From assembly GCA_000171875.1 (NCBI GenBank), contig ABHI01000003.1, positions 248,001-312,000 of the forward strand: a DNA stretch of 64,000 nt, written 5' to 3'. The DNA is from Flavobacteriales bacterium ALC-1 (GTDB taxonomy: Bacteria; Bacteroidota; Bacteroidia; Flavobacteriales; Flavobacteriaceae). Of this stretch, positions 41,846 through 50,042 are shown one piece after another (positions within the stretch are counted from its first letter, which is position 1; each line of letters opens with the position of its first letter). A program made the position numbers and the translations under genes. The notes beneath the pieces are model-generated. The model worked only from the letters and a program-made list of their open reading frames with translations. It had not been told where the DNA came from and ran no database searches.

Positions 41846-42990
41846 TATTCAACATACTCAACAATCTCTAAACCATAACCAATCATACCTACACGTTTGG
41901 TTTGTAGGCTGTTAGATAAGAGTTTTAGTTTGCTTATTTTTAAATCATGAAGTATTTGTGCTCCTATACCAAAATCTTTAGTATCCATAGGGATTCTAGG
42001 TGCTTTAACTAGTTTACCTTCAACCTGATTTTCCTTTAATATAGAAAGCCGTGATAATATGTTCATGGACTCAGCTTGCTGGTTAATGAATATAATAGCT
42101 CCTTTACCTTCTTTGTTGATTACATTAAACATATTATCTAATTTTTTATCAGCGTTGTTAGTTAATGTGCCAAGAATGTCGTTATTAACTAAAGTAGCAT
42201 TAATACGAGTTAAAACGGGTTCATCAGACATCCAAGTGCCTTTTGTTAATGCAATATGAACTTGATTATTGGTGGTTTGTAAATAAGCTCTTAATCTAAA
42301 TTTTCCAAAACGTGTTTCTATATCAAAATCTTCTTTCTTCTCAATCAAAGAATCGTACTCCATGCGATAAGCAACTAAATCTTCAATAGAAACAATTTTT
42401 AAATCAAACTTTTTGGCCACTTCCATTAATTGTGGTAGGCGTGCCATTGTGCCGTCCTCGTTCATTATTTCAACGATAACACCAGCAGGTTCATAACCAG
42501 CTAAGCGTGCAAAGTCAATCGCTGCTTCTGTATGACCAGTTCGTCTTAAAACACCCCCTTCTTTAGCTACCAAAGGAAAAATATGCCCTGGTCTTGCTAA
42601 TTCAAAAGGTTTTGTTTCGTTATTAACTAGTGCTTGTACAGTTTTTGCTCTATCACTTGCAGAAATACCAGTACTTACACCATTACCACGTAAATCTACT
42701 GAAACTGTAAATGCAGTTTCCATAGGGTCGGTATTGTTTCTCACCATCATATTGAGCTCTAAATCCTCACAACGATGCTCTGTAAGAGGAGCACAGATTA
42801 AACCACGACCGTGAGTTGCCATAAAGTTAATCATAGCTGGAGTTACTTTTTCTGCTGCTGCTAAAAAATCTCCTTCATTCTCTCGATTTTCATCATCAAC
42901 TACAATAATTACTTTGCCTTGTCGAATATCTTCGATGGCTTCTTCTATAGTATTTAGGTTTGTTTTTGTGTTCAAAGCGTTAGATGTCAT
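41842..42990 (-). CDS. ribB: 3,4-dihydroxy-2-butanone 4-phosphate synthase with a dead GTP cyclohydrolase II domain
   Basis: 382 aa. The N-terminal RibB domain (to about 210) is complete: [12 protein letters not shown] (31-42), [11 protein letters not shown] and [14 protein letters not shown]. The C-terminal RibA-like domain has lost its zinc ligands: E. coli HSECLTGD aligns with NATLVNND and RCDCG with TNNAD, so Cys54, Cys65 and Cys67 become Leu, Asn and Ala. It should make the four-carbon precursor of riboflavin but not open GTP. A separate ribA must exist elsewhere. Confidence 0.92.
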   Translation of the reverse strand: MTSNALNTKTNLNTIEEAIEDIRQGKVIIVVDDENRENEGDFLAAAEKVTPAMINFMATHGRGLICAPLTEHRCEDLELNMMVRNNTDPMETAFTVSVDLRGNGVSTGISASDRAKTVQALVNNETKPFELARPGHIFPLVAKEGGVLRRTGHTEAAIDFARLAGYEPAGVIVEIMNEDGTMARLPQLMEVAKKFDLKIVSIEDLVAYRMEYDSLIEKKEDFDIETRFGKFRLRAYLQTTNNQVHIALTKGTWMSDEPVLTRINATLVNNDILGTLTNNADKKLDNMFNVINKEGKGAIIFINQQAESMNILSRLSILKENQVEGKLVKAPRIPMDTKDFGIGAQILHDLKISKLKLLSNSLQTKRVGMIGYGLEIVEYVEY

Positions 42991-43019
42991 AGCACTAATT
43001 TAATAGTACAAAGATAAGC

Positions 43020-45002
43020 TTATTTTATATTTTGAAAACAACTCTGATAGAAGTCTTGAGCAATCTTATTTCTTTGAATAATATACTTAAAAGGGTAGAG
43101 TGGAAGTGTTAGTAATAAAAATAAAGGGTTGGTGCGTTTTTCTTTTTGATCTATAGTTTTATAAAACTTTGTACGCACCACAGCATCTACAACTACATAA
43201 ATGATAAAAAATATAAAAGCAATAATACTCAAACTTAAGGAGGCTTCTGCAAATTCAGGTAGTTTATTATTCTTAAATATAAAGTGAAGTCCTAATAATA
43301 CAGCTCCACTACAAAAGCCAATTAAACTTGTTTTAGAATAGTCTTTATAGTCTTTAAGTAAAGACTTGGCTTTAATTAATTTATCTGGTATATTTAGACC
43401 TTCAGACTTTAAGCTTTCTAAAGGGATGTTTCGATTTAATAAATTGTGAAGCGCAATTTCTTTTGGTTTTTTATCTAAATCGAATTCGTCTTGTTTTTTA
43501 ATTATACTAACTAATTCTTCAATAGAGTACTTTTTGTAATAATTGTAAGATTTGGTGTCAGTCTCAGAAAGCTGAAGTTTATTTTTAGGGGTAAATAACT
43601 GTTTTAAAGGCACTATAATAGCATCAAATTGAAAAACACCTTTATCATTAGTTGCTCTAGTAGTTAAATAGACACTCAATGGCAGCATAATAGCTGTAGA
43701 AAGCCAAGAGCCTAAAATTGGACTAAAACTACCTTTCTCAGCACTGTTTTTTGCAAAAATACCAAAGAAATAATAGGTCAAAAATAAAACTATGGCAATA
43801 ACCATAGGCAAACCAAGCCCGCCTTTTCTTATTAAAGCACCAAGAGGTGCACCAACGAAAAAGAGAATGATACAAGCAAAAGCCAAAACAAACTTATCGT
43901 GCAAAACGATAATATGTTTGTTTAAAATAATGGATTTTTTTTCAAATGTCTTTTTGTTAGAATCTAAAATTTGACGCGTACTATTAGATGAATTAATTGC
44001 TAAGTTAGTAATCTGGATTTTTTGATTGTTACTGAAAAGATCTAATATATTACCTGTATAAAGAGAATCTGTTCTTAAAGTATCTATATTAAGATTTAAT
44101 GCTGAATAATTTGATCTATTATATAAAGTATTAGATAATGCTTTATAATCATTTCGTCTCTTATCTTTTAAACTATCTATGGTGTAGTTTAATTGTTCAA
44201 CATCCAACATACTATATCTGTCAGTATGATTTTTTTCATCTAAATCACCGGTGTTTAATATTTCTAAGTCTACATTAATAATGTATTTATCGAAATAACT
44301 ATTTGTGTGCGGTAAATTTTTGTTTTTGCTTCTATTCTTATTTATTATTTCCTGATAACGATTGCCATTAGTTAATTCGAGTTGAAGAATATTAGAATCT
44401 GGACTACTTTTTAATTCTCCATTTTTAGACGCAATAACGGTATAGTTACCACCACGAGTTTTACTTTTTTCGTGTATGATAACATTTTTTAAGAATTGAC
44501 CATTGTCTCCACTTTTTTCTTCTACTTTAATGTTGATATTGCCAATTTCATTAAACTGGCCTTCTGCAATGGCAAGTGCAGGCTTTTTCTTTGCTATATT
44601 TCGTCTAAGGTTATAAAAATTATATTCTCCCCAAGGAATTACATTATTAGCAAAAAAGAAACATCCTATACCTAATGCAACAATAAAAACACTAAGGCTT
44701 CGCATAGCGCGTTGAAGAGATATACCTGTGGATTTCATGGCAGCAAACTCATAGTTTTCGGCAAAGTTGCCAAATACCATTATAGAAGATAAAAGAACAG
44801 TCAATGGAACTACCAAAGGAATTAGCTTTGGCATGTAATACATAATAAACTTTGCAGTTACAGCAACATCTAAGTCTTTACCTGCAAGTTCAGCAATGTA
44901 GAGCCAGACTCCTTGTAAAACAAAGATGAACATAAATATAATAAAGACGCTAAAAAACGTCTTTAAGAAAGTGATAAGTATGTACCTATCTAGTATTTTC
45001 AT
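43020..45002 (-). CDS. LptF/LptG family permease
   Basis: 660 aa. N-terminal ILDRYILITFLKTFFSVFII is the classic LptF/G first helix; LVVPLTVLLSSIMVFGNFAENYE follows, then a large periplasmic jellyroll (about 125-340) and the helix group FFVGAPLGALIRKGGLGLPM. It is part of the ABC exporter that lifts LPS from the inner membrane. At 660 residues it exceeds E. coli LptF/LptG (about 360) by a long C-terminal part with further helices. It follows lolA by 8 bp. Confidence 0.92.
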   Translation of the reverse strand: MKILDRYILITFLKTFFSVFIIFMFIFVLQGVWLYIAELAGKDLDVAVTAKFIMYYMPKLIPLVVPLTVLLSSIMVFGNFAENYEFAAMKSTGISLQRAMRSLSVFIVALGIGCFFFANNVIPWGEYNFYNLRRNIAKKKPALAIAEGQFNEIGNINIKVEEKSGDNGQFLKNVIIHEKSKTRGGNYTVIASKNGELKSSPDSNILQLELTNGNRYQEIINKNRSKNKNLPHTNSYFDKYIINVDLEILNTGDLDEKNHTDRYSMLDVEQLNYTIDSLKDKRRNDYKALSNTLYNRSNYSALNLNIDTLRTDSLYTGNILDLFSNNQKIQITNLAINSSNSTRQILDSNKKTFEKKSIILNKHIIVLHDKFVLAFACIILFFVGAPLGALIRKGGLGLPMVIAIVLFLTYYFFGIFAKNSAEKGSFSPILGSWLSTAIMLPLSVYLTTRATNDKGVFQFDAIIVPLKQLFTPKNKLQLSETDTKSYNYYKKYSIEELVSIIKKQDEFDLDKKPKEIALHNLLNRNIPLESLKSEGLNIPDKLIKAKSLLKDYKDYSKTSLIGFCSGAVLLGLHFIFKNNKLPEFAEASLSLSIIAFIFFIIYVVVDAVVRTKFYKTIDQKEKRTNPLFLLLTLPLYPFKYIIQRNKIAQDFYQSCFQNIK

Positions 45003-45010
45003 TTTAAACC

Positions 45011-45652
45011 TTAATCGATTTTGTTGATAAAGTAATCACTATACTTACTTTCGTCAAATGTAAATAAGGTTTTTGAAATAGGTTCGTCGGTTTTAAAAGA
45101 ATTAACAGTTAATGTTGTTTTTGTCCCATTTTTACCAACTTCAATTAAGTTATAAATGTGCTTTGTAGTAGCATCTATACCTAATAATACGTGCTTAATT
45201 TCAGAATTGGTGTCCATTGGATTCAATTTCACATACTGAATTTTTCTACCTTTTACATTTTGTACAATGTCCATTTTATAGGTGTAACCATCTTCGTAAA
45301 ATGATAGCATTTTACTTGGTGTAATTGTGCTTTCATCTTCTGTGTTATCTGAAGAAATAGTAACTTCTTCATCTTCTGGACTTATTGTATATAAAGTTTT
45401 ACCATCATATATACGTGTTACACCTAAAATGTTAAGCTTATATTTTTCACCTTCAATGACTACATCTCCTCGTGTTTCTTGCTTTATGTTTTCACTAAGG
45501 TTATTCAGCTCGTATTTAAAATCTAAACTAATATTTTTATATGCTTTTATTTTAGTGCTTACTTCTGTTAGTAAAGTCTCAGCTTTGGCATCGCTCTGCG
45601 CAAATGCCGTAAATCCTAATGTTAATAATGCTAATACAATTAATTTTTTCAT
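45011..45652 (-). CDS. lolA: Outer-membrane lipoprotein carrier protein LolA
   Basis: 213 aa with a signal peptide ending in FTAFAQ. The half-barrel shows IKAYKNISLDFKYELNNL, TRGDVVIEGEKYKLNILGV and YDGKTLYTISPEDEEV, typical for LolA. It ferries lipoproteins across the periplasm to the outer membrane. Spacing of 20 bp after ftsK and 8 bp before lptFG suggests one transcript. Confidence 0.93.
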   Translation of the reverse strand: MKKLIVLALLTLGFTAFAQSDAKAETLLTEVSTKIKAYKNISLDFKYELNNLSENIKQETRGDVVIEGEKYKLNILGVTRIYDGKTLYTISPEDEEVTISSDNTEDESTITPSKMLSFYEDGYTYKMDIVQNVKGRKIQYVKLNPMDTNSEIKHVLLGIDATTKHIYNLIEVGKNGTKTTLTVNSFKTDEPISKTLFTFDESKYSDYFINKID

Positions 45653-45672
45653 CTTTATTTAGTATAATCTTT

Positions 45673-48093
45673 TTAACTTTTTTCGTTTTCTAATAATTGA
45701 TTCAAAGCTACTAAATCAGGCACTAATACTTGCCGTGCTTTACTACCTTCAAAAGAGCCAACAATACCTGCTGCTTCTAATTGGTCAATAATTCTACCAG
45801 CTCTATTGTAACCCAATTTTAGTTTTCGTTGTAATAAAGACGCTGAACCTTGTTGGGCTGTAACAATGATTTCAGCAGCATCTCTAAACAACTTATCTCT
45901 GTCTGAAATATCTATATCAAGATTTGTGCCACCTTCTTCACCAATATATTCTGGTAATAAATGCGCATCTGGATATGCTTTTTGAGAACCAATAAATTCT
46001 GTTATTTTTTCAACCTCTGGAGTATCAACAAATGCACATTGAATTCTAATTAAATCATTGCCTTGCGTATAGAGCATATCTCCACGACCAATCAATTGAT
46101 CAGCACCAGAGCCATCTAAAATTGTTCTCGAATCTATTTTACTCGTTACTCTAAATGCTATACGTGCAGGGAAGTTGGCTTTTATAATACCAGTAATAAC
46201 ATTTACAGATGGACGTTGTGTTGCTATAATTAAATGAATGCCAATGGCGCGTGCTAATTGCGCTAAACGTGCGATAGGGGTCTCTACTTCTTTACCAGCT
46301 GTCATAATTAAGTCTGCAAATTCATCAACCACCAAAACAATATAAGGTAAAAAGGCATGACCATCATTTGGATTTAATTTTCGGGATTTAAACTTTGCGT
46401 TGTACTCGGCAATGTTTCTACAAAATGCATTCTTAAGCATCTCGTAACGGTTATCCATTTCAATACAAAGCGAATTCAACGTATTGATGACTTTAGTGTT
46501 GTCTGTTATAATGGCATCTTCACTATCTGGCAATTTTGCTAAATAGTGACGTTCAATTTTGTTGAATAATGTTAGTTCTACCTTTTTTGGATCTACCAAA
46601 ACAAACTTAACTTCTGCAGGATGCTTTTTGTATAATAAAGAAGTTAATACCGCATTTAAACCTACCGATTTACCTTGTCCTGTTGCACCAGCCATAAGCA
46701 TGTGTGGCATTTTAGCTAAATCGACAACAAAGGTTTCATTACTGATGGTTTTACCAAAAGCTATAGGTAATTGCATTTCAGATTTTTGAAATTTCTGAGA
46801 AGCAATAACCGAACGCATAGAGACGATTGTTGAGTTTTTGTTTGGTACCTCAATACCAATAGTTCCCTTACCGGGAATTGGCGCGATGATACGAATACCT
46901 AAAGCAGCAAGAGATAAAGCAATATCATCTTCTAAGTTTTTAATTTTAGAAATTCTGATTCCAGCTTCCGGTACAATCTCATAAAGTGTAACTGTTGGTC
47001 CAATAGTCGCTTTAATACTGCTGATACCTATTTTATAATTGCTAAGGGTTTCAACAATTCTGTTTTTGTTTTCTTCAAGTTCTTCTTGATCTATAGAAAT
47101 ACCTTCATTATCATATTTCTTTAATAAATCTAAAGGAGGAAATTGATATTTGGCTAATTCTAAGGTTGGATCAAATTGTCCGAAGTCTTCAACTAATTTA
47201 TCAGATAGATTATCAATTTCAGATTTTTCTTCTTCAACCGTTTCAACTTCCATTTGTAATTCTGGTTCATCAACTGTTTCTTCTACAGGTTTTTCAGCGA
47301 CTTCCATTTTTAGCTTTTCGGTCTTAGGATCTGGTTTGGAGTGTTTGCTAATTGTTGGTTGTGGTTGATCTAGAGGAATTTCGAAAGCAGATTTAATTGC
47401 TTCAGCTTCTTCAGTTAAACTATTATCAAAAACTACGATTGGCTCAGTTGTAGAGGTTTCTGACTTTAAATCGTCTTTAATGTTACGTTTTGCGTTATTA
47501 AAAAGATTAACGAAGGTATCTCCAGTGAGCTTAAATTTAATGGCGAGATAAGCGATAAGACCAAAAAGTAATAATAATGCAGTACCAATTTTCCCAATAT
47601 AATCTTGAAAGAAATGATTCATTTCATAACCTATTGTTCCACCAAGGAGGTCGTATTTATGTGTGAAAAAGCCAAATAATATAGATAACCAAATAATGAT
47701 TAATGTTCCCCAAATCCAGTGTTTTCTGAGTTTAGCTTTTTTTAGGTTTAGGGTTACATAAACACCAGAAAGAAAAATTAAACCTGAAAAAATAAATGAT
47801 GGAATACCAAAGCCTTTAATGATGAAAAACTCACTAACCTTTGCACCTAATTGACTTGCCCAATTTTTATATTCGACAGAACGATCAGGGAAAGTACTCA
47901 AAACACTCTGGTCTTCTTTTCCAGTAAATACAAAAGATAAAAATGATATAAAAAGAAGCACACCAAGTATAATTAACAAGCTGCCAAAAATGAGTTTTTG
48001 CTGATTAGACAGCTTAAACGAAAGCTTTTTTGATTTAGCTTTAGGTTTAGCTTTCTTGGTAGTTGTTTTCTTTTTAGTTGCTTTTTTTGCCAT
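45673..48093 (-). CDS. ftsK: DNA translocase FtsK
   Basis: 806 aa. A basic start (MAKKATKKKTTTKKAK), four to five membrane helices (about 30-190), an acidic linker (about 210-300) and the motor: Walker A GATGQGKSVGLNAV near 468, Walker B VLVVDEFADLIM. The C-terminal winged-helix gamma domain (ASLLQRKLKLGYNRAGRIID) reads KOPS-type signals. It moves chromosomes at the closing septum. A 7-bp GAAA/TTTC-loop hairpin lies 6 bases before the ATG. Confidence 0.96.
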   Translation of the reverse strand: MAKKATKKKTTTKKAKPKAKSKKLSFKLSNQQKLIFGSLLIILGVLLFISFLSFVFTGKEDQSVLSTFPDRSVEYKNWASQLGAKVSEFFIIKGFGIPSFIFSGLIFLSGVYVTLNLKKAKLRKHWIWGTLIIIWLSILFGFFTHKYDLLGGTIGYEMNHFFQDYIGKIGTALLLLFGLIAYLAIKFKLTGDTFVNLFNNAKRNIKDDLKSETSTTEPIVVFDNSLTEEAEAIKSAFEIPLDQPQPTISKHSKPDPKTEKLKMEVAEKPVEETVDEPELQMEVETVEEEKSEIDNLSDKLVEDFGQFDPTLELAKYQFPPLDLLKKYDNEGISIDQEELEENKNRIVETLSNYKIGISSIKATIGPTVTLYEIVPEAGIRISKIKNLEDDIALSLAALGIRIIAPIPGKGTIGIEVPNKNSTIVSMRSVIASQKFQKSEMQLPIAFGKTISNETFVVDLAKMPHMLMAGATGQGKSVGLNAVLTSLLYKKHPAEVKFVLVDPKKVELTLFNKIERHYLAKLPDSEDAIITDNTKVINTLNSLCIEMDNRYEMLKNAFCRNIAEYNAKFKSRKLNPNDGHAFLPYIVLVVDEFADLIMTAGKEVETPIARLAQLARAIGIHLIIATQRPSVNVITGIIKANFPARIAFRVTSKIDSRTILDGSGADQLIGRGDMLYTQGNDLIRIQCAFVDTPEVEKITEFIGSQKAYPDAHLLPEYIGEEGGTNLDIDISDRDKLFRDAAEIIVTAQQGSASLLQRKLKLGYNRAGRIIDQLEAAGIVGSFEGSKARQVLVPDLVALNQLLENEKS

Positions 48094-48099
48094 ATGTAT

Positions 48100-48117
48100 C
48101 TCTCACGAAAGTGAGAG
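48100..48117. repeat. Hairpin just upstream of ftsK
   Basis: CTCTCAC-GAAA-GTGAGAG pairs over 7 bp. In the ftsK mRNA it would read CUCUCAC-UUUC-GUGAGAG and end 6 bases before the AUG. It resembles the CGCTTTCGCG-type flavobacterial intergenic hairpin and the one at 60733-60750. Confidence 0.65.
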
Positions 48118-48128
48118 TCTTATTATAA

Positions 48129-48917
48129 TTATTTATAATCCTTCGCTTTTTTAGAAATACCGTTTACATAATCTTTAATAATCTTCACTTTTTGAGCTTG
48201 TTCAAAACCGTCAAAACCATTAATATCATCATTAATAATTCTCTTATTATAAAACTCTAAGTATTTATTTGCAAAAGGCAAATAAGACCAATGCCATTTT
48301 TCTAAATTATAGCCTGTTCTGTTATTGTCTTTTTCAGTGTAAACTTGATAAAACCCAAAGTCATTAGCATGAGTGATTAACCACTCATATACTCTAAGTC
48401 CTTTTCCGCTGTTAAAATACGAATTATTTAGACTATTTAGATCTATATCAGTCCCCCAATGATGTCTCGATGAGCTAGGCATTGAACTATATTCTAAAAT
48501 TTTTAAAGCACGTTGCAAGGGTTCTAGAGTATTATACTTTTTCCATTTGCGTTCCCAAATTGCTTTTTGCTCCTTAAAATTGCGCGTTCCTGAAACTATT
48601 TTTAATTCAACACCAGCTACTTTAGCAGAATCTACCATATCTAAAAACACTTTGTAAACTTCATTTTGAAGGTAAACAACCTTTAAGGAATGCTTTGTAT
48701 CTACCTTAACAAATGTTGTATCGTTTTTATAATCAAACTTACCTAAGACAAAATCTTTAGTAATGCTAAGATGAGGGTTTTTTAGTTGTATAATAGTGTC
48801 TTGTATAATAGTATCTACTGAAGCTTCTACAATTTTAGTATCAATGATTTTTTTATCGTTAGTATTACAACTAAAGACAAAAAGTACACAAGAAAACGCT
48901 AAGAGTATGAGTTTCAT
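48129..48917 (-). CDS. M15-family D-alanyl-D-alanine carboxypeptidase-like lipoprotein
   Basis: 262 aa from the ATG at 48917, which gives MKLILLAFSCVLFVFSCN, a clean lipoprotein signal; a start at 48956 would add 13 residues before it. Zinc motifs SRHHWGTDID and EKWHWSYLP are those of VanY/DacB-type peptidases. It cuts D-Ala-D-Ala ends of peptidoglycan in the periplasm. It lies between dgkA and ftsK, 35 bp before ftsK. Confidence 0.92.
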   Translation of the reverse strand: MKLILLAFSCVLFVFSCNTNDKKIIDTKIVEASVDTIIQDTIIQLKNPHLSITKDFVLGKFDYKNDTTFVKVDTKHSLKVVYLQNEVYKVFLDMVDSAKVAGVELKIVSGTRNFKEQKAIWERKWKKYNTLEPLQRALKILEYSSMPSSSRHHWGTDIDLNSLNNSYFNSGKGLRVYEWLITHANDFGFYQVYTEKDNNRTGYNLEKWHWSYLPFANKYLEFYNKRIINDDINGFDGFEQAQKVKIIKDYVNGISKKAKDYK

Positions 48918-48996
48918 TTTTATACTTAAGGGTGCTGCAAATTTATAGTTGAACAAAAATACAAATATGTAACGTTTATCCTATTGGTTTTGGTAT

Positions 48997-49365
48997 TTAA
49001 AGGCACTTAGGAATGTAAATAATTCCTGCAATAATTACAGCAACAACGGAAGCTATAAAAACAGCACCAGCAGATACATCTTTAATTAATCCAATTTTTT
49101 TATGGTATTCTGGATGAATGAAATCTGCAATGTATTCAATTGCTGTATTAATGCCTTCTATACTCATTACCAAACCTATCATACCTAGTTGAGCGATCCA
49201 TTCGGTTTTAGAAATTTCGAAATAGAAACCAGCAATAGTAACTATAATAGCTATAAAGACTTGTATTTTTATACTTGCTTCAGTTTTTACAAGTATCAGC
49301 ATACCTTTAAAGGCATAACCAACACTTTTAAGTCTATTTATAATGAAAGGCTCTTTTTTTTGCAT
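48997..49365 (-). CDS. dgkA: Diacylglycerol kinase family membrane protein
   Basis: 122 aa with three membrane helices. Motif SIEGINTAIEYIADF (about 69-83) is the E-x-x-N-T-A-I-E catalytic segment, and KTEASIKIQVFIA is the N-terminal amphipathic part. Members phosphorylate diacylglycerol or undecaprenol; in non-enterobacteria the lipid is often undecaprenol. The gap to the next gene is 79 bp. Confidence 0.92.
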   Translation of the reverse strand: MQKKEPFIINRLKSVGYAFKGMLILVKTEASIKIQVFIAIIVTIAGFYFEISKTEWIAQLGMIGLVMSIEGINTAIEYIADFIHPEYHKKIGLIKDVSAGAVFIASVVAVIIAGIIYIPKCL

Positions 49366-49407
49366 AAAGCGGTGATGCTAAACTAGGGCGTAGCATTTTA
49401 TCGTAGT

Positions 49408-49908
49408 TTATTTTAAAGCATCTAAAGCTGCTTGGTAATTAGGCTCATCTGCAATTTCTGCAACTTGTTCGGTATGTAAAACGGTTCCATCTGTATCTAT
49501 AACAACAATACAACGAGATAATAGTGTTTCAAAAGCTCCAGTTGTAAAGGTTAGCTCATAATCTTTGCCAAAATTTCCCGTTTTATAATCCGAAAGACTT
49601 TCTACATTATCAATACCTTCTGCACCACAAAAACGAGCCATAGCAAAAGGTAAATCTTTTGAAATACATAGTACACTTGTGTTTTCTAGTTGACTAGCTT
49701 TTTCGTTGAATGTTCTTATAGATTGTGCGCAAGTACCAGTATCTACACTAGGAAATACATTTAAGACCAGCCTATAACCTTTATAATCATCATTAGATTT
49801 TTGTGATAAATCAATTGCTGTTAATCTAAATTTTGGTGCTTTGCTACCAACTGCTGGTAAGTTTCCTGCTGTTTCTACTGGTGTTCCACCTAGTGTTACG
49901 TTTGCCAT
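49408..49908 (-). CDS. tpx: Thiol peroxidase Tpx
   Basis: 166 aa, atypical 2-Cys peroxiredoxin. Peroxidatic Cys60 in PSVDTGTCAQSIRTFN and resolving Cys94 in ARFCGAEG, the standard Tpx pair. It reduces H2O2 and alkyl peroxides with thioredoxin. No signal peptide, so it is cytoplasmic here, unlike E. coli's periplasmic form reported in older work. Confidence 0.95.
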   Translation of the reverse strand: MANVTLGGTPVETAGNLPAVGSKAPKFRLTAIDLSQKSNDDYKGYRLVLNVFPSVDTGTCAQSIRTFNEKASQLENTSVLCISKDLPFAMARFCGAEGIDNVESLSDYKTGNFGKDYELTFTTGAFETLLSRCIVVIDTDGTVLHTEQVAEIADEPNYQAALDALK

Positions 49909-50042
49909 TTTATTAGGTTTTATTTTTGTTAAAAATAAAAAAAGTGAGTGGCTTAATTGTGAATAAAATGATAATGTTTTAAAATAAAAACCTCACAAAT
50001 TCTAAAATTCACAAAGTTATATTATGCAATTGAAATATTTTT

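Noticed and set aside
48918..48956. Upstream start for the M15 peptidase
   Set aside because: It would put 13 residues in front of a complete lipoprotein signal that begins at the ATG at 48917.
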